From MH13 sp042140245 (GTDB lineage Bacteria > Pseudomonadota > Alphaproteobacteria > Rhizobiales > MH13), in contig NZ_CP159483.1 of assembly GCF_042140245.1 (NCBI RefSeq), forward strand, positions 3,224,001 through 3,288,000: DNA of 64,000 bases, given 5' to 3'. The translations under genes and the position numbers were made by a program. The notes under the pieces were generated by a model, which saw nothing but the letters and a program-made list of their open reading frames with translations, made no database searches and was not told the origin of the DNA. Shown piece after piece: positions 8,159-17,622 of the stretch (position 1 is its first letter; each line of letters begins with the position of its first letter).

Positions 8159-10366
8159 ATGGCGCAGACAGGCGACACCACACCCTCAAAAGGCCAAGCG
8201 GCAAAAACGACGCGTGCCAAGCGTCGTCCGACCAAACGTGCGCCTGCCAACACAGTCGCCAGCGAAAAGGCGACTGAAAAGGCGCAATCCAAGACATCAG
8301 CAGCGTCGAAACGCGCTGCAAGAACGACCCAAAAAACTGCTAGTGGGCCCAGAACCACGAAAACTGCGGTGGCAAAGACAACCACTCAACAGCCCAAGAC
8401 GACCAAGAAGCCAACACGTAGAACCAAAGCCCAGGTCGCTGTGCAGGCTGGGTCAAGATCGTCCAAAACCAAAGCCGCCAAGCCGATGCAAGCAGTGGTA
8501 ACGCCGGAGCAACCGGTCACGCCGCCCACTCCAGAGGCGCCAGCACAGACCAAAAGGCGCGCCGCGGAGCCCGACGAGCGCCCACTGGAAGACTATTCGA
8601 TCAACGACCCGGAAGCTTTTGCCGAAAATCTCGGTAAGTTTGTCGAACAGTCTGGTCGGGTTTGGGCCGCCTATTTGAAGCCGCGCGAGGAAGGCGAAGT
8701 TCGCGCCGTGCAAGCTGACGAGATGGGCGAGGTGGTTAAGACTTTGAGTCAAGTCTCAGAGTACTGGCTCTCCGATCCAAAACGCCTTTTGGAAGCGCAA
8801 ACAAGGCTTTGGTCGGGATTTTTTGACCTTTGGACAGGGTCTATGGCGCGCGTTTCGGGCGAGGAAACCAAGCCTGTCGTCGAGCCGGACTCCCGAGACA
8901 GGCGTTTCAACGACCCTGAATGGTCCCGCAACCAGTTTTTCGACACGCTCAAACAAGCCTATCTGCTGATCTCCAACTGGGCCGATGAACTGGTGGACGA
9001 GGCCAGTGACCTGGATCCACATACCAAGCATAAGGCACAGTTTTATGTGAAGCAGATTGCTAGCGCGCTTGCGCCCACCAACTTTGTTGGCACCAATCCC
9101 GAGCTCATCAAGGAAACGCTCGCCAGCAACGGTGAGAACCTGGTGCGGGGTCTCTCGATGCTTGCTGAGGACCTACAAGAAGGTCATGGCGATTTGAAAG
9201 TGCGTATGACCGATACGCGCAAGTTCCAAGTCGGCGAGAACATGGCAACCACGCCTGGTAAGGTGGTGATGCGCAATGATGTCTGCGAACTGATTCAATA
9301 TGCGCCGACAACCGACACGGTGTTGAAGCGGCCTTTGCTGATGGTGCCGCCTTGGATCAACAAATTCTACATCCTCGACCTCAACCCGCAGAAGAGCTTC
9401 ATCAAATGGGCGGTCGCGCAGGGTCACACTGTTTTCGTGATCTCATGGATCAATCCAGATGAACGCCAAGCGCAAAAAGGCTTTGAGCACTATATGCGTG
9501 AGGGAATCATGGAATCCCTGACCGCCATCGAGGATATCACTGGCGAGCGGCAGGTGAACGCGGCGGGCTACTGTGTTGGCGGCACGCTGCTATCGGTATC
9601 GCTGGCGTACATGGCGGCGACCGATGATGATCGTATCGCCTCAGCCACACTGTTCACCACACAGGTTGATTTCACCCATGCCGGCGACTTGAAAGTGTTC
9701 GTGGACGAAGAGCAGTTGAAGGTGATGGAAGAGCAGATGGCCCGTAAAGGCTATTTGGACGGCAAGAAAATGTCGTCGGCCTTCAACATGCTGCGCGCCA
9801 ATGATCTGATCTGGCCCTACGTGATCAACAACTACCTGAAGGGCAAAGACCCCTTACCCTTCGACCTGCTCTACTGGAACTCTGACTCCACACGGATGCC
9901 AGCTGCCAACCATCTGTTTTATCTTCGCAATTGCTATCTTGAGAACACACTTTCTCGCGGCAAAATGGTGCTGGATGATGTCAAGCTGGATCTCGCGGAC
10001 GTCACTGTACCGGTCTACAATTTGGCCACGCGTGAGGATCATATTGCACCGCCTCAGTCGGTCTTCCTCGGCTCGCAGTTCTTTGGTGGGGATGTTCGTT
10101 TTGTCTTGTCCGGCTCAGGCCATATTGCCGGTGTGATCAACCCACCAGACAAGAACAAGTATCAGTATTGGACGGGTGCAGAACCGCGCGGGCGCTATGA
10201 CGATTGGGTTGCCAAGGCGAGCGAGACACCTGGCTCTTGGTGGCCAGACTGGCAAGCTTGGACGGAAAGCTTGGATGATGAGCGCGTGACGCCGCCCAAA
10301 ACGGGCTCCAAGTCTTACCAACCTCTCATGGATGCTCCCGGCTCATATGTGCTGATCAAAGCCTAG
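8159..10366 (+). CDS. phaC: Class I poly(3-hydroxyalkanoate) synthase with long basic N-terminal extension
   Basis: A 735-residue PHA synthase that polymerises (R)-3-hydroxyacyl-CoA at the surface of storage granules. The catalytic triad is visible: C472 in the lipase-like box GYCVGG, D627 in REDHIAPP, and H655 in GSGHIAGV. The PhaC N-domain begins near residue 145 (DYSINDPEAF). Class I enzymes are usually about 560-610 residues; the extra length is an N-terminal region of about 140 residues rich in Lys, Arg, Ala, Thr and Pro, like histone H1 or the tails of nucleoid-binding phasins. The start is supported by AAGGAA about 12 bases upstream and by an unbroken frame. No phasin, phaA or phaB gene is next to it. 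Confidence 0.95.
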   Translation: MAQTGDTTPSKGQAAKTTRAKRRPTKRAPANTVASEKATEKAQSKTSAASKRAARTTQKTASGPRTTKTAVAKTTTQQPKTTKKPTRRTKAQVAVQAGSRSSKTKAAKPMQAVVTPEQPVTPPTPEAPAQTKRRAAEPDERPLEDYSINDPEAFAENLGKFVEQSGRVWAAYLKPREEGEVRAVQADEMGEVVKTLSQVSEYWLSDPKRLLEAQTRLWSGFFDLWTGSMARVSGEETKPVVEPDSRDRRFNDPEWSRNQFFDTLKQAYLLISNWADELVDEASDLDPHTKHKAQFYVKQIASALAPTNFVGTNPELIKETLASNGENLVRGLSMLAEDLQEGHGDLKVRMTDTRKFQVGENMATTPGKVVMRNDVCELIQYAPTTDTVLKRPLLMVPPWINKFYILDLNPQKSFIKWAVAQGHTVFVISWINPDERQAQKGFEHYMREGIMESLTAIEDITGERQVNAAGYCVGGTLLSVSLAYMAATDDDRIASATLFTTQVDFTHAGDLKVFVDEEQLKVMEEQMARKGYLDGKKMSSAFNMLRANDLIWPYVINNYLKGKDPLPFDLLYWNSDSTRMPAANHLFYLRNCYLENTLSRGKMVLDDVKLDLADVTVPVYNLATREDHIAPPQSVFLGSQFFGGDVRFVLSGSGHIAGVINPPDKNKYQYWTGAEPRGRYDDWVAKASETPGSWWPDWQAWTESLDDERVTPPKTGSKSYQPLMDAPGSYVLIKA

Positions 10367-10405
10367 ATGGCCCAGCCCACAGCCCCATAGGCCTGCCCGA
10401 GTTGC

Positions 10406-13400
10406 TTACTTGGCTGTCGCTTCGCGCTGTACAGTCTTGGAAGGCGTCTCTGAACCTGCTGAAACGGCCTGATCGTCGTCGGATGAAGCCTCTGAGTTTT
10501 TTTCTTTTTGGGCCGCCCCATTGCTGCTTTTGGTCTGCCAATCCGGCAGGAGTGGTTTGGGCGTGCCAATAGGATCGCGTCCACTGCCGCTGCGGTAACG
10601 GTCCAAAGCGCTTGGACGCGGCCTGCCAAGTGGTTTTTGTTTCTCATCAGCCTTTGGTTTGGTCTTGGCCTTATCTTTAGACGCGTACGGCTTGCTTGAA
10701 GCATTGCCGTTCGCGCCTGAGGTTTGATCGCCACCGTCTTCGGCTGGCTTGTCTTCGCTTTTGGCTTTGGTCTTTTCCTTGGCAGCGTCCTTCTCAACTG
10801 AGCTCTTGTCCTCGCCCGCTGTTTCATTGGCATCATGTTCAATGACAACAGCTTCGTCTTCCTTGGGTTCGGAAGACTTTTTGCTGCGCAAAGGCTCTGC
10901 CGGTTTGATCGTTGGCTTTTCGACGCGTTCGGAGCTCTTGGAGTCGGACCCCTTGAAAGATGAGGAAGCACTCGCCGCCGACGTCGTCGTAGCAGGGCGA
11001 GCACGAGGCCGTTCTGGACGGGAGACAGGTGGCGGCGGTGGCGAGGCTTCGGAGGTAGGCTCAGCGGGTCTTGCTTGGTGCTGCGCACTGGCGGCGGGAC
11101 GCGGTGCAGCTTGCTTAGGAGGAGCGATCGCAGGTTGCTCAGGCGTCGTTGTGGCCGAGGCCTGTTCTTTCAGTGCCATTTCCTGGCCGAACGAACGCAA
11201 GAAGGTTGGAACGCCAGACGCTGGTATGGGATGGCCAAACTGGAAGCCCTGGCCGTACTCGCATCCAAGTTTGGCAAGCTCAACCGCAACCTCTTCGCTT
11301 TCAATGCCTTCGGCAACGATGTCCATTTCAAGGTCGTGACCAAGTGCGACGATAGCAGCGAGCACCACAGCAGGCTCGCCCGGCACCATATCGGTGACGA
11401 AGGATTGGTCGATCTTGATCGTGTCGAACGGGAAGCGCTGGAGGTAGGCCAGCGATGAATAGCCCGTACCAAAGTCATCGAGTGAAAGGCCGATGCCTAG
11501 CTCGCGACACCGCGCAAGCACTTGCGAGGCGTATTCAGGGTTCTCCATCACCAGCGATTCGGTCAACTCAAGCTTGAGTGCCGACCCCGGCAGATCGGCG
11601 CGCGCGAGAATAGCGCGAAGATCGTTCAATAGGTCGTGTCGCAGAAGTTGTCGCGAGGAGATGTTGACGCTGGTGAACAGTCCTGCGGCATTGGAGTCGT
11701 TGCGCATCCAGCGGTTAAGATCGCGAGCGGCACGTTCCAGCACAAACAGGCCAACCGGAATGATCAGACCGGAACGCTCAGCAATTGGCACGAACTCAGC
11801 CGGTGCCATGCGACCGTGACGCGGGTGATCCCAGCGCAACAACGCTTCAAAGCCTGCAAGCTTGCGGTCTTCCAAACGAATGATGGGCTGGTAGAAAACC
11901 GTTAGTTCGTCATTATCAAGCGCCTTACGAAGGTCGGCCTCTACAGCGGCGATGGAGCGACCGTGCTCGCGCAGCGATGGACGGAAGGCCTCGCAGCGGT
12001 CGCCGCCAAGACGCTTGGCATGCGCCATCGCAATCTCAGCATCACGCAAACAGTCCTCAGCCCCATCCGCATTCGGATCGTAGGTTGCAACGCCGATGGA
12101 AACGGTCAGATTGACCTCATCATCGCCGAACACAACGGAAGTCTTAAGCGCGCGCCGGATTTGTTCAGTTAGCCGAGCAACGGACGCTGGCTTCTGCTCC
12201 GAAAGCAAAAGGATGCCGAACTGATCACCGCTAAACCTGGCGAGGGTGTCATTGGGCTTCAACAACCGGTCAATTCGCCGTGCTACCATGGTCAGCAGAG
12301 AGTCCGCTGCGCTGGTACCGACCGCTTCGTTGTGCTGCGAGAAATGATCGATGTTCACCACAACCAGTGTGGGGCGCGCAATCTCTTCAGCGCGTGCGCG
12401 TTCCAACGCTGTTTGGGTGCGATCAAGGAAAAGCTCGCGATTGGGCAGGCCGGTCAAGCTGTCGTGGATGGCATCGCGCAGCAGCCGTTCCTGCGTTGTC
12501 TTCATCTCGGTGACATCAAGCATGGTGCCGATCAGGCGGAACACGCCTTCATCCGCTACCACCGGACGGGCGCGCAGTCGAAACCATTTGAAGTGACCGT
12601 CTTCGGCGCGCATGCGAAGTGTTTGATCGATGCGGCCACGACCGGTTGCTACCACCGTTTCCACCACATGGCGGAAATGGTCGCGTTCGCCGGGGTGAAT
12701 GGCGCTGATCCAGTCTTGGAAAGGACCTGCTAGTGAGCCACGTTTGAGACCCAAAATGTCTTCGGTAGCAGGCGAGGAATAGACGCGATCTTTGGCAAGG
12801 TCCCAATCCCAGACCAGGTCACCAGACCCACTAAGCGCCAGCACTTTGCGCTCAGAATCTGACACCAATCCTTCGGCCAGCGTCCCACCTGCAAAGGCGT
12901 GCTGCATGACGGTAAAGCCCAACAACAAGACCAGCAGGACCAGACCACCGGCTAATGCTGGCGAGACCAGATCGTTGACGATGTAGCCAGAGACGGCAAG
13001 CCAAGCGGCCAAAAGCCAAGCTATGAAAACCGTCCAGCTAGGGATCAAATGAACGGCGCGGTCATAGCCCTGCAAAGACATGGGCACGATAACCAGCAGC
13101 CCACCAATACCGATCACACCCAAACCCATGCGGGCTATGCCAGACGCAATTTGTGGATCGAAGACGGCCAAGCCGATGAGCGATGAAAAGAACGCTGCCC
13201 AGACAAGCCCTATTCGGAAGAAAACGTTGTGGACCGCACCTAGGCTCAAATAGGCGTAGATGAGGAGCACCAGTGCCGCCGCCAATACCACCTCGGCGAT
13301 GGCGCGGCTCACCTGTTCGTCGCCTGGTTGCAGATCGAAAATCTGGTTCCAAAACCCAAACTCGATGGCAAGGTAGGCGAGCACTGCCCACGCCACACCT

Positions 13401-14035
13401 GCCACAGCAGGGAACATGGCGGAGCGTTTGACGATGAAAAGGATCGTCAGGAAGAGTGCCAGCAGACCAGCAATGCCGAGCACGATGCCCTTATAGAGCG
13501 TGGTGGCATTGACGCTGTCACGGTAAGCATCATCTTCCCAGAGAATGAGCTGTGGCAGACCCGGTGTGCGCAACTCGACAACGTACGTAACAACCGCACC
13601 AGGGTCGAGCGTGATGCGGAAAACATCGGCCTCCTGGCTTTCTAAGCGCTCTGGCGCGAGGCCTTGGCTGGGCGAAATCGCGACCAGGCGAGAGGCGCCA
13701 AGATCTGGCCAGATGATTTGACTGTTGGCCAAACGAAAGTGCGGCGCAACCAAAAGTCGGTCGATCTGTTCGTTGGACGTGTTTGTAAGCGCAAAGACAA
13801 TCCAGCTGCCATTGCTGTCAGCTTCACGCGCACGCACTTCGATCCGACGCACAATGCCATCAAGTCCAGGCGCAGTGGAAACCTGAATGCGGTCACCCAC
13901 ATCAACAAAACGATCAACGGCTCGGGTAAGATCGAGCGCTTCGACATCCAACGGCACGTTGATTGCATCAAGAGCGGCAGCCGGCGTCGTGACCAAGCAG
14001 ATAAGGCTTAAGAAGAGGGCGTGCAGCAGGCGCAA
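10406..14035 (-). CDS. Membrane 7TM-PAS-GGDEF(degenerate)-EAL protein, probable c-di-GMP phosphodiesterase
   Basis: A 1209-residue membrane signalling protein. In order: signal peptide (1-21), extracytoplasmic domain (22-180), about seven transmembrane helices (180-385) as in 7TMR-DISM receptors, a PAS domain (about 400-515), GGDEF (520-690), EAL (700-950) and a low-complexity Pro/Ala/Lys/Glu/Ser tail (about 960-1209). The GGDEF signature is SGDQF (602-606), so cyclase activity is unlikely. The EAL signature is intact (E730, A731, L732 followed by LRW), as are ELTES, DDFGTGYSS and KIDQSF, so it should hydrolyse c-di-GMP. The start is TTG, with GGGAGAAG about 10 bases upstream, followed by a good signal peptide. 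It lies 171 bases after the GNAT gene. The ligand is unknown. Confidence 0.9.
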   Translation of the reverse strand: MRLLHALFLSLICLVTTPAAALDAINVPLDVEALDLTRAVDRFVDVGDRIQVSTAPGLDGIVRRIEVRAREADSNGSWIVFALTNTSNEQIDRLLVAPHFRLANSQIIWPDLGASRLVAISPSQGLAPERLESQEADVFRITLDPGAVVTYVVELRTPGLPQLILWEDDAYRDSVNATTLYKGIVLGIAGLLALFLTILFIVKRSAMFPAVAGVAWAVLAYLAIEFGFWNQIFDLQPGDEQVSRAIAEVVLAAALVLLIYAYLSLGAVHNVFFRIGLVWAAFFSSLIGLAVFDPQIASGIARMGLGVIGIGGLLVIVPMSLQGYDRAVHLIPSWTVFIAWLLAAWLAVSGYIVNDLVSPALAGGLVLLVLLLGFTVMQHAFAGGTLAEGLVSDSERKVLALSGSGDLVWDWDLAKDRVYSSPATEDILGLKRGSLAGPFQDWISAIHPGERDHFRHVVETVVATGRGRIDQTLRMRAEDGHFKWFRLRARPVVADEGVFRLIGTMLDVTEMKTTQERLLRDAIHDSLTGLPNRELFLDRTQTALERARAEEIARPTLVVVNIDHFSQHNEAVGTSAADSLLTMVARRIDRLLKPNDTLARFSGDQFGILLLSEQKPASVARLTEQIRRALKTSVVFGDDEVNLTVSIGVATYDPNADGAEDCLRDAEIAMAHAKRLGGDRCEAFRPSLREHGRSIAAVEADLRKALDNDELTVFYQPIIRLEDRKLAGFEALLRWDHPRHGRMAPAEFVPIAERSGLIIPVGLFVLERAARDLNRWMRNDSNAAGLFTSVNISSRQLLRHDLLNDLRAILARADLPGSALKLELTESLVMENPEYASQVLARCRELGIGLSLDDFGTGYSSLAYLQRFPFDTIKIDQSFVTDMVPGEPAVVLAAIVALGHDLEMDIVAEGIESEEVAVELAKLGCEYGQGFQFGHPIPASGVPTFLRSFGQEMALKEQASATTTPEQPAIAPPKQAAPRPAASAQHQARPAEPTSEASPPPPPVSRPERPRARPATTTSAASASSSFKGSDSKSSERVEKPTIKPAEPLRSKKSSEPKEDEAVVIEHDANETAGEDKSSVEKDAAKEKTKAKSEDKPAEDGGDQTSGANGNASSKPYASKDKAKTKPKADEKQKPLGRPRPSALDRYRSGSGRDPIGTPKPLLPDWQTKSSNGAAQKEKNSEASSDDDQAVSAGSETPSKTVQREATAK

Positions 14036-14206
14036 AGAGCGGCTTCTCCCGATGGCGGTCTGGTTACGTTACTGATTCAGACAAGCGCGAGTCATCATGG
14101 CGCGAAAAGGCGCTCGCACCAAGGCCTGGTTCCCTATCGTTTCGAGGCCTTGTGTACAAGCGGTGTCCGTTGTTGAACCGTCGGCCATTCGCCGCAGCTT
14201 GGCGGG

Positions 14207-14782
14207 TCAAAGCGGAGAGATTTTGGCGAACAGGCGGTGATCCTGCCAACGCCCGTCGATCTTCAGATAGGCTTTGGCCAATCCTTCTTCCTGAAAACCA
14301 ACGCGCTGAAGCAAATTTATAGATGCCTGATTGTCTGGCAGGCACGCTGCTTCGATGCGGTGCATGCCCAGTTCGCCAAATAGGAATGGGAACATGGCGG
14401 GCAAAACTTCGCTCATATAGCCTTTGCCAGCATGCTGTTCACCCATCCAATAACCCAAGCTGCAGGACTGGCTGACGCCATACCGAATGTTGGAAATAGT
14501 GAGCCCGCCGAGAAGACTCTCGCCATTTTTGTCAAACACGAAAAAGGCGTAGCCCTGCTTATCGCGCGCATCCTGCGCATAACGGCGCAGCCGACGGCGA
14601 AAGGATGGACGTGTGAGTTCACCAACCGGCCAACGCGGCTCAAATGGCTCAAGAAATGTTTGACTTTGCGCCCGCAACGCAGCCCACCGCTCAAAATCGG
14701 CCTCTTCAGGGGCGCGAACCAAACAGCGTTCGCTTTCAAAGATCGGCGGTGATGGTTGCGAAAGAGAACGAAAAAACGTCAC
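14207..14782 (-). CDS. RimJ-type GNAT N-acetyltransferase
   Basis: A 191-residue GNAT acetyltransferase resembling RimJ/RimL, which acetylate N-terminal amines of ribosomal proteins S5 and L12; many members act on other targets. Visible features are LVRAPEEADFERWAALR near the N-terminus, GYWMGEQHAGKGYMSEV (the acetyl-CoA pyrophosphate-binding loop is the QHAGKG part), and HRIEAACLPDNQASINLLQRVGF. The start is a GTG at 14782. It is 50 bases downstream of the M16 peptidase gene and probably in the thrC transcript. The specific substrate is not known. Confidence 0.85.
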   Translation of the reverse strand: MTFFRSLSQPSPPIFESERCLVRAPEEADFERWAALRAQSQTFLEPFEPRWPVGELTRPSFRRRLRRYAQDARDKQGYAFFVFDKNGESLLGGLTISNIRYGVSQSCSLGYWMGEQHAGKGYMSEVLPAMFPFLFGELGMHRIEAACLPDNQASINLLQRVGFQEEGLAKAYLKIDGRWQDHRLFAKISPL

Positions 14783-14832
14783 AGGTGGTCAGCGTGTTTG
14801 ATTGTAACAAACAGAATGCAGGCCCTGCAGCC

Positions 14833-16101
14833 TTACACCCCGGATTTCTTGCATACCATCGGCCAATCGGCCCAAAGGTCAAGCGCTTTGGCGTCACCAA
14901 CCCCAGCTTTGGCAAATGTGGCGCGCTGCATGACAGAAAGCCAGACATCTTTGACATCTTCCAGACTTGTCTCTTCAATCTCTTGCTCAAGACGCTTGCG
15001 AGGACGCAAATCACCCAGAATGGCAAGTTGGCGAGCGTGCCGTGCCGCGATGCCAGGCAGGCTCTCAGAGGCCATCGCAAGCGATGCGCGGAACTGACGT
15101 TTGGCCGCCACCAACTCGTCCGCGCTCATATCCTCACCAAACCGCAAGAGTTCTTCACGTAACCGTTCAATCATTGGGCTCACAGTGTCAGCAGAGGTGG
15201 CCGTCTGGATGACGCCCAGACCACAATCGCTGTAGATCATCTGATAGGCGTCCACGGCATAGGCAAGACCTGCCTCTTCGCGGATCGACTGGAAAAGCCG
15301 AGATGTCATGCCACCACCGAGCATCTGGACCGCAAAGGCATGTGCCACAGAGTGCGGAGCCCCAAAGGCTGGCGCCGGCCACGCTAAGGCGAGATGAGTG
15401 TCAAAAGTGTCGCGAACCTCAAAGAAACTGCCCGCAGAAGCCTGCGGCAAAGTTCGCGGCGCTGCCGAGACGGCGGGAAAGCTTGGTGCGATTTGCTCGA
15501 TGGCGACGATCAACTCCTCATGCTGAACAGCGCCCGCCGCCGTGATGATCGTGCTATCGGGTGCGTATGTTCGCGCTTGGAAGGCTTGCAAGCTTTCCGG
15601 GCGCAAAGATCGCACAGTCTCTTCGGTACCCAGAATGGGTTGGCCAATGGCATCGCCCTTAAACGCGGCAAGCCCTATGCCATCAATCAATCGGTCATCG
15701 GGAACATCCATCGCGCCAGCGATTTCTTGAACGACAACATCTTGTTCCAGCGCAATATCAGACAGGCGATAGTTTGGAGCACAGACGATATCCAACAGCA
15801 CGTCCAACCCAACGCGCCAATCCTCGGCCAACATGCGCACGGTGTAGCTGGTCGCTTCTGGGCTGGTTTCGGCGTTGATGTCCCCACCAAGCGCTTCAAT
15901 ATCGGCTACAGTTTGGTAGGCGGAACGCCGTCGGGTGCCTTTGAACGCCATATGCTCAAGGAAATGCGCAAGGCCATGTTCATCAGGGCGCTCATCGCGC
16001 GTTCCGGCATTGACAAAAACGCCCAACGCTACGGTTTCGACATCGACGCGAGTCTCGGTAACAACCGTCAAGCCTGATGGCAGCCGGGAAACGTCAGTCA
16101 A
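14833..16101 (-). CDS. M16-family zinc peptidase (processing-peptidase-like)
   Basis: A 422-residue metallopeptidase related to the mitochondrial processing peptidase beta subunit. The inverted zinc motif HFLEH (HxxEH) lies near residue 47, and the third ligand glutamate lies in the conserved segment GGDINAETSPEATSY about 75 residues later. The second M16 domain follows, without a zinc site, as usual. The likely role is degradation of short peptides or processing of targeting-like peptides. The start TTG at 16101 overlaps the thrC stop (TTGA), a sign of translational coupling. Order thrC-M16-GNAT-EAL is familiar from Hyphomicrobiales. Confidence 0.92.
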   Translation of the reverse strand: MTDVSRLPSGLTVVTETRVDVETVALGVFVNAGTRDERPDEHGLAHFLEHMAFKGTRRRSAYQTVADIEALGGDINAETSPEATSYTVRMLAEDWRVGLDVLLDIVCAPNYRLSDIALEQDVVVQEIAGAMDVPDDRLIDGIGLAAFKGDAIGQPILGTEETVRSLRPESLQAFQARTYAPDSTIITAAGAVQHEELIVAIEQIAPSFPAVSAAPRTLPQASAGSFFEVRDTFDTHLALAWPAPAFGAPHSVAHAFAVQMLGGGMTSRLFQSIREEAGLAYAVDAYQMIYSDCGLGVIQTATSADTVSPMIERLREELLRFGEDMSADELVAAKRQFRASLAMASESLPGIAARHARQLAILGDLRPRKRLEQEIEETSLEDVKDVWLSVMQRATFAKAGVGDAKALDLWADWPMVCKKSGV

Positions 16102-17519
16102 GCGCCACCCGCCGCGATGCGCGCCTTGGAGACGACGAAGTCTTCTACGGCTTTCTGATCGTTCGGGAGACGGTCCATATGCTCGTCTCGCTCCATCAGA
16201 TCAGCAAGATGCGGTGGAAGTGCGGGATTCACGCCCGTCGCTGCCTCGACTGCCGCTGGAAACTTTGCCGGATGAGCTGTGGCAAGCGTGATGATCGGGA
16301 TTGAGGGATCCAGGTTTTCTTCGTCAGCCACGTGATGGGCGACCGCAACGCCGACTGCGGTATGCGGGTCGAGCACATAGCCTTGTTCGGCCAACACCCG
16401 TTTCATGGTTGTTGCAACAGCATCCTCACCGGCGCGCGCAGCGGAAAAGTCAGAACGCAGAGCTTCCAGTGCCTCTTCAGGAACAGTGAAGGATCCAGAT
16501 TGTTTCAAGCTGCTCATCAGCTCGCCGAGCGCGTTGCTGTCTTTGCCCATAGCAGCATGAAGCAACCGCTCGAAATTCGAAGAGACTTGAATGTCCATTG
16601 ACGGGGACGTGGTCTGCACAACGTCAGCTGCCTCGTAGCGACCGGTTTCCAACGTGCGGGCCAAAATGTCATTGGTGTTGGTGGCGATGATCAATCGATC
16701 AATGGGAAGACCCATTTGCTTGGCAACCCAGCCAGCAAGAATGTCGCCAAAATTGCCGGTTGGAACACAGAAAGACACTTTGCGGTCCGGTGCTCCCAAG
16801 GCGACAGCGGAGGTAAAATAGTAGACAATTTGCGCGACGATACGCGCCCAATTGATCGAGTTCACACCAGACAGCGCAACCTGCTCGCGGAACGCAGTGT
16901 GCGTGAACATGCTCTTCACGATGCGCTGGCAATCATCGAATGTGCCATCAATAGCAAGCGCGTGAACGTTGCCATCAGCAGAGGTGGTCATCTGTCGGCG
17001 CTGAACGTCGGAGACGCGTCCATCTGGATACAGGATGAACATATCGGTGCGCTCACGGCCCAGAAATGCATCAATCGCCGCCCCGCCTGTATCGCCTGAG
17101 GTTGCACCGACGATGGTGGCACGTTGGTCACGTTCGGCCAGAACATGATCCATAGCGCGCGCCAGGAACTGCATAGCCACATCTTTGAAGGCGAGTGTAC
17201 GACCGTGGAACAGCTCCATCACCAGATGGCGCTCATCAAGCTGAACCAGCGGTGTCACGGCGGTGTGCCTAAACGTGCCATAGGCCCCGTCAATGATGGT
17301 CCTTAAAGTATCATCATCAATCGTGCCGCCGACAAACGGATGGATGACCTCAAAGGCAACCGTCGCATAGGGCTTACCCCGCATGGCGCGAATTTGGTCA
17401 TGCGACAGCGTCGGGACGCTTTCGGGCATGTAGAGCCCGCCGTCAGGCGCAAGGCCTGCCAGCAAAGCATCGGCAAAGGTTAGGCGCTCAGAGCCGCCGC
17501 GTGTGGAGTGATACAACAA
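16098..17519 (-). CDS. thrC: Threonine synthase
   Basis: A PLP enzyme of about 473 residues converting O-phosphohomoserine to threonine. The PLP lysine lies in HGRTLAFKDVAMQF, and the phosphate-binding loop in SGDTGGAAIDAF. The N-terminus YHSTRGG...LTFADALLAGLAPDGGLY is the usual beginning of the family. The frame is open upstream to an ATG at 17591, but the family alignment starts about residue 26 of that longer version, so I prefer the TTG at 17519; the longer start cannot be excluded. The stop overlaps the M16 peptidase start. Works with Hom, encoded at 5206-6522. Confidence 0.93.
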   Translation of the reverse strand: MLYHSTRGGSERLTFADALLAGLAPDGGLYMPESVPTLSHDQIRAMRGKPYATVAFEVIHPFVGGTIDDDTLRTIIDGAYGTFRHTAVTPLVQLDERHLVMELFHGRTLAFKDVAMQFLARAMDHVLAERDQRATIVGATSGDTGGAAIDAFLGRERTDMFILYPDGRVSDVQRRQMTTSADGNVHALAIDGTFDDCQRIVKSMFTHTAFREQVALSGVNSINWARIVAQIVYYFTSAVALGAPDRKVSFCVPTGNFGDILAGWVAKQMGLPIDRLIIATNTNDILARTLETGRYEAADVVQTTSPSMDIQVSSNFERLLHAAMGKDSNALGELMSSLKQSGSFTVPEEALEALRSDFSAARAGEDAVATTMKRVLAEQGYVLDPHTAVGVAVAHHVADEENLDPSIPIITLATAHPAKFPAAVEAATGVNPALPPHLADLMERDEHMDRLPNDQKAVEDFVVSKARIAAGGA

Positions 17520-17622
17520 GAGGTGCTCGACAGATCGTAAATCAAAGGCTTCGGAATGGTGCGCGCATCTGTTACGCCACCGATGACGCATCGTCTAGCG
17601 ATCAGCGAGGCAGAAAGACCCC

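Noticed and set aside
8159..8600. Possible separate histone-like gene before phaC
   Set aside because: The frame runs without a break into the PhaC domain and the only good ribosome-binding site is before 8159; a fusion is the simpler reading.
10363..11088. Open frame on the minus strand within the tail of the EAL protein
   Set aside because: A shifted reading of the low-complexity tail; Arg/Lys/Pro-rich as expected from such a shift.
11000..11120. GC-rich repetitive stretch considered as a repeat element
   Set aside because: It is the coding sequence of the Pro/Ala-rich tail of the EAL protein, not a DNA repeat.
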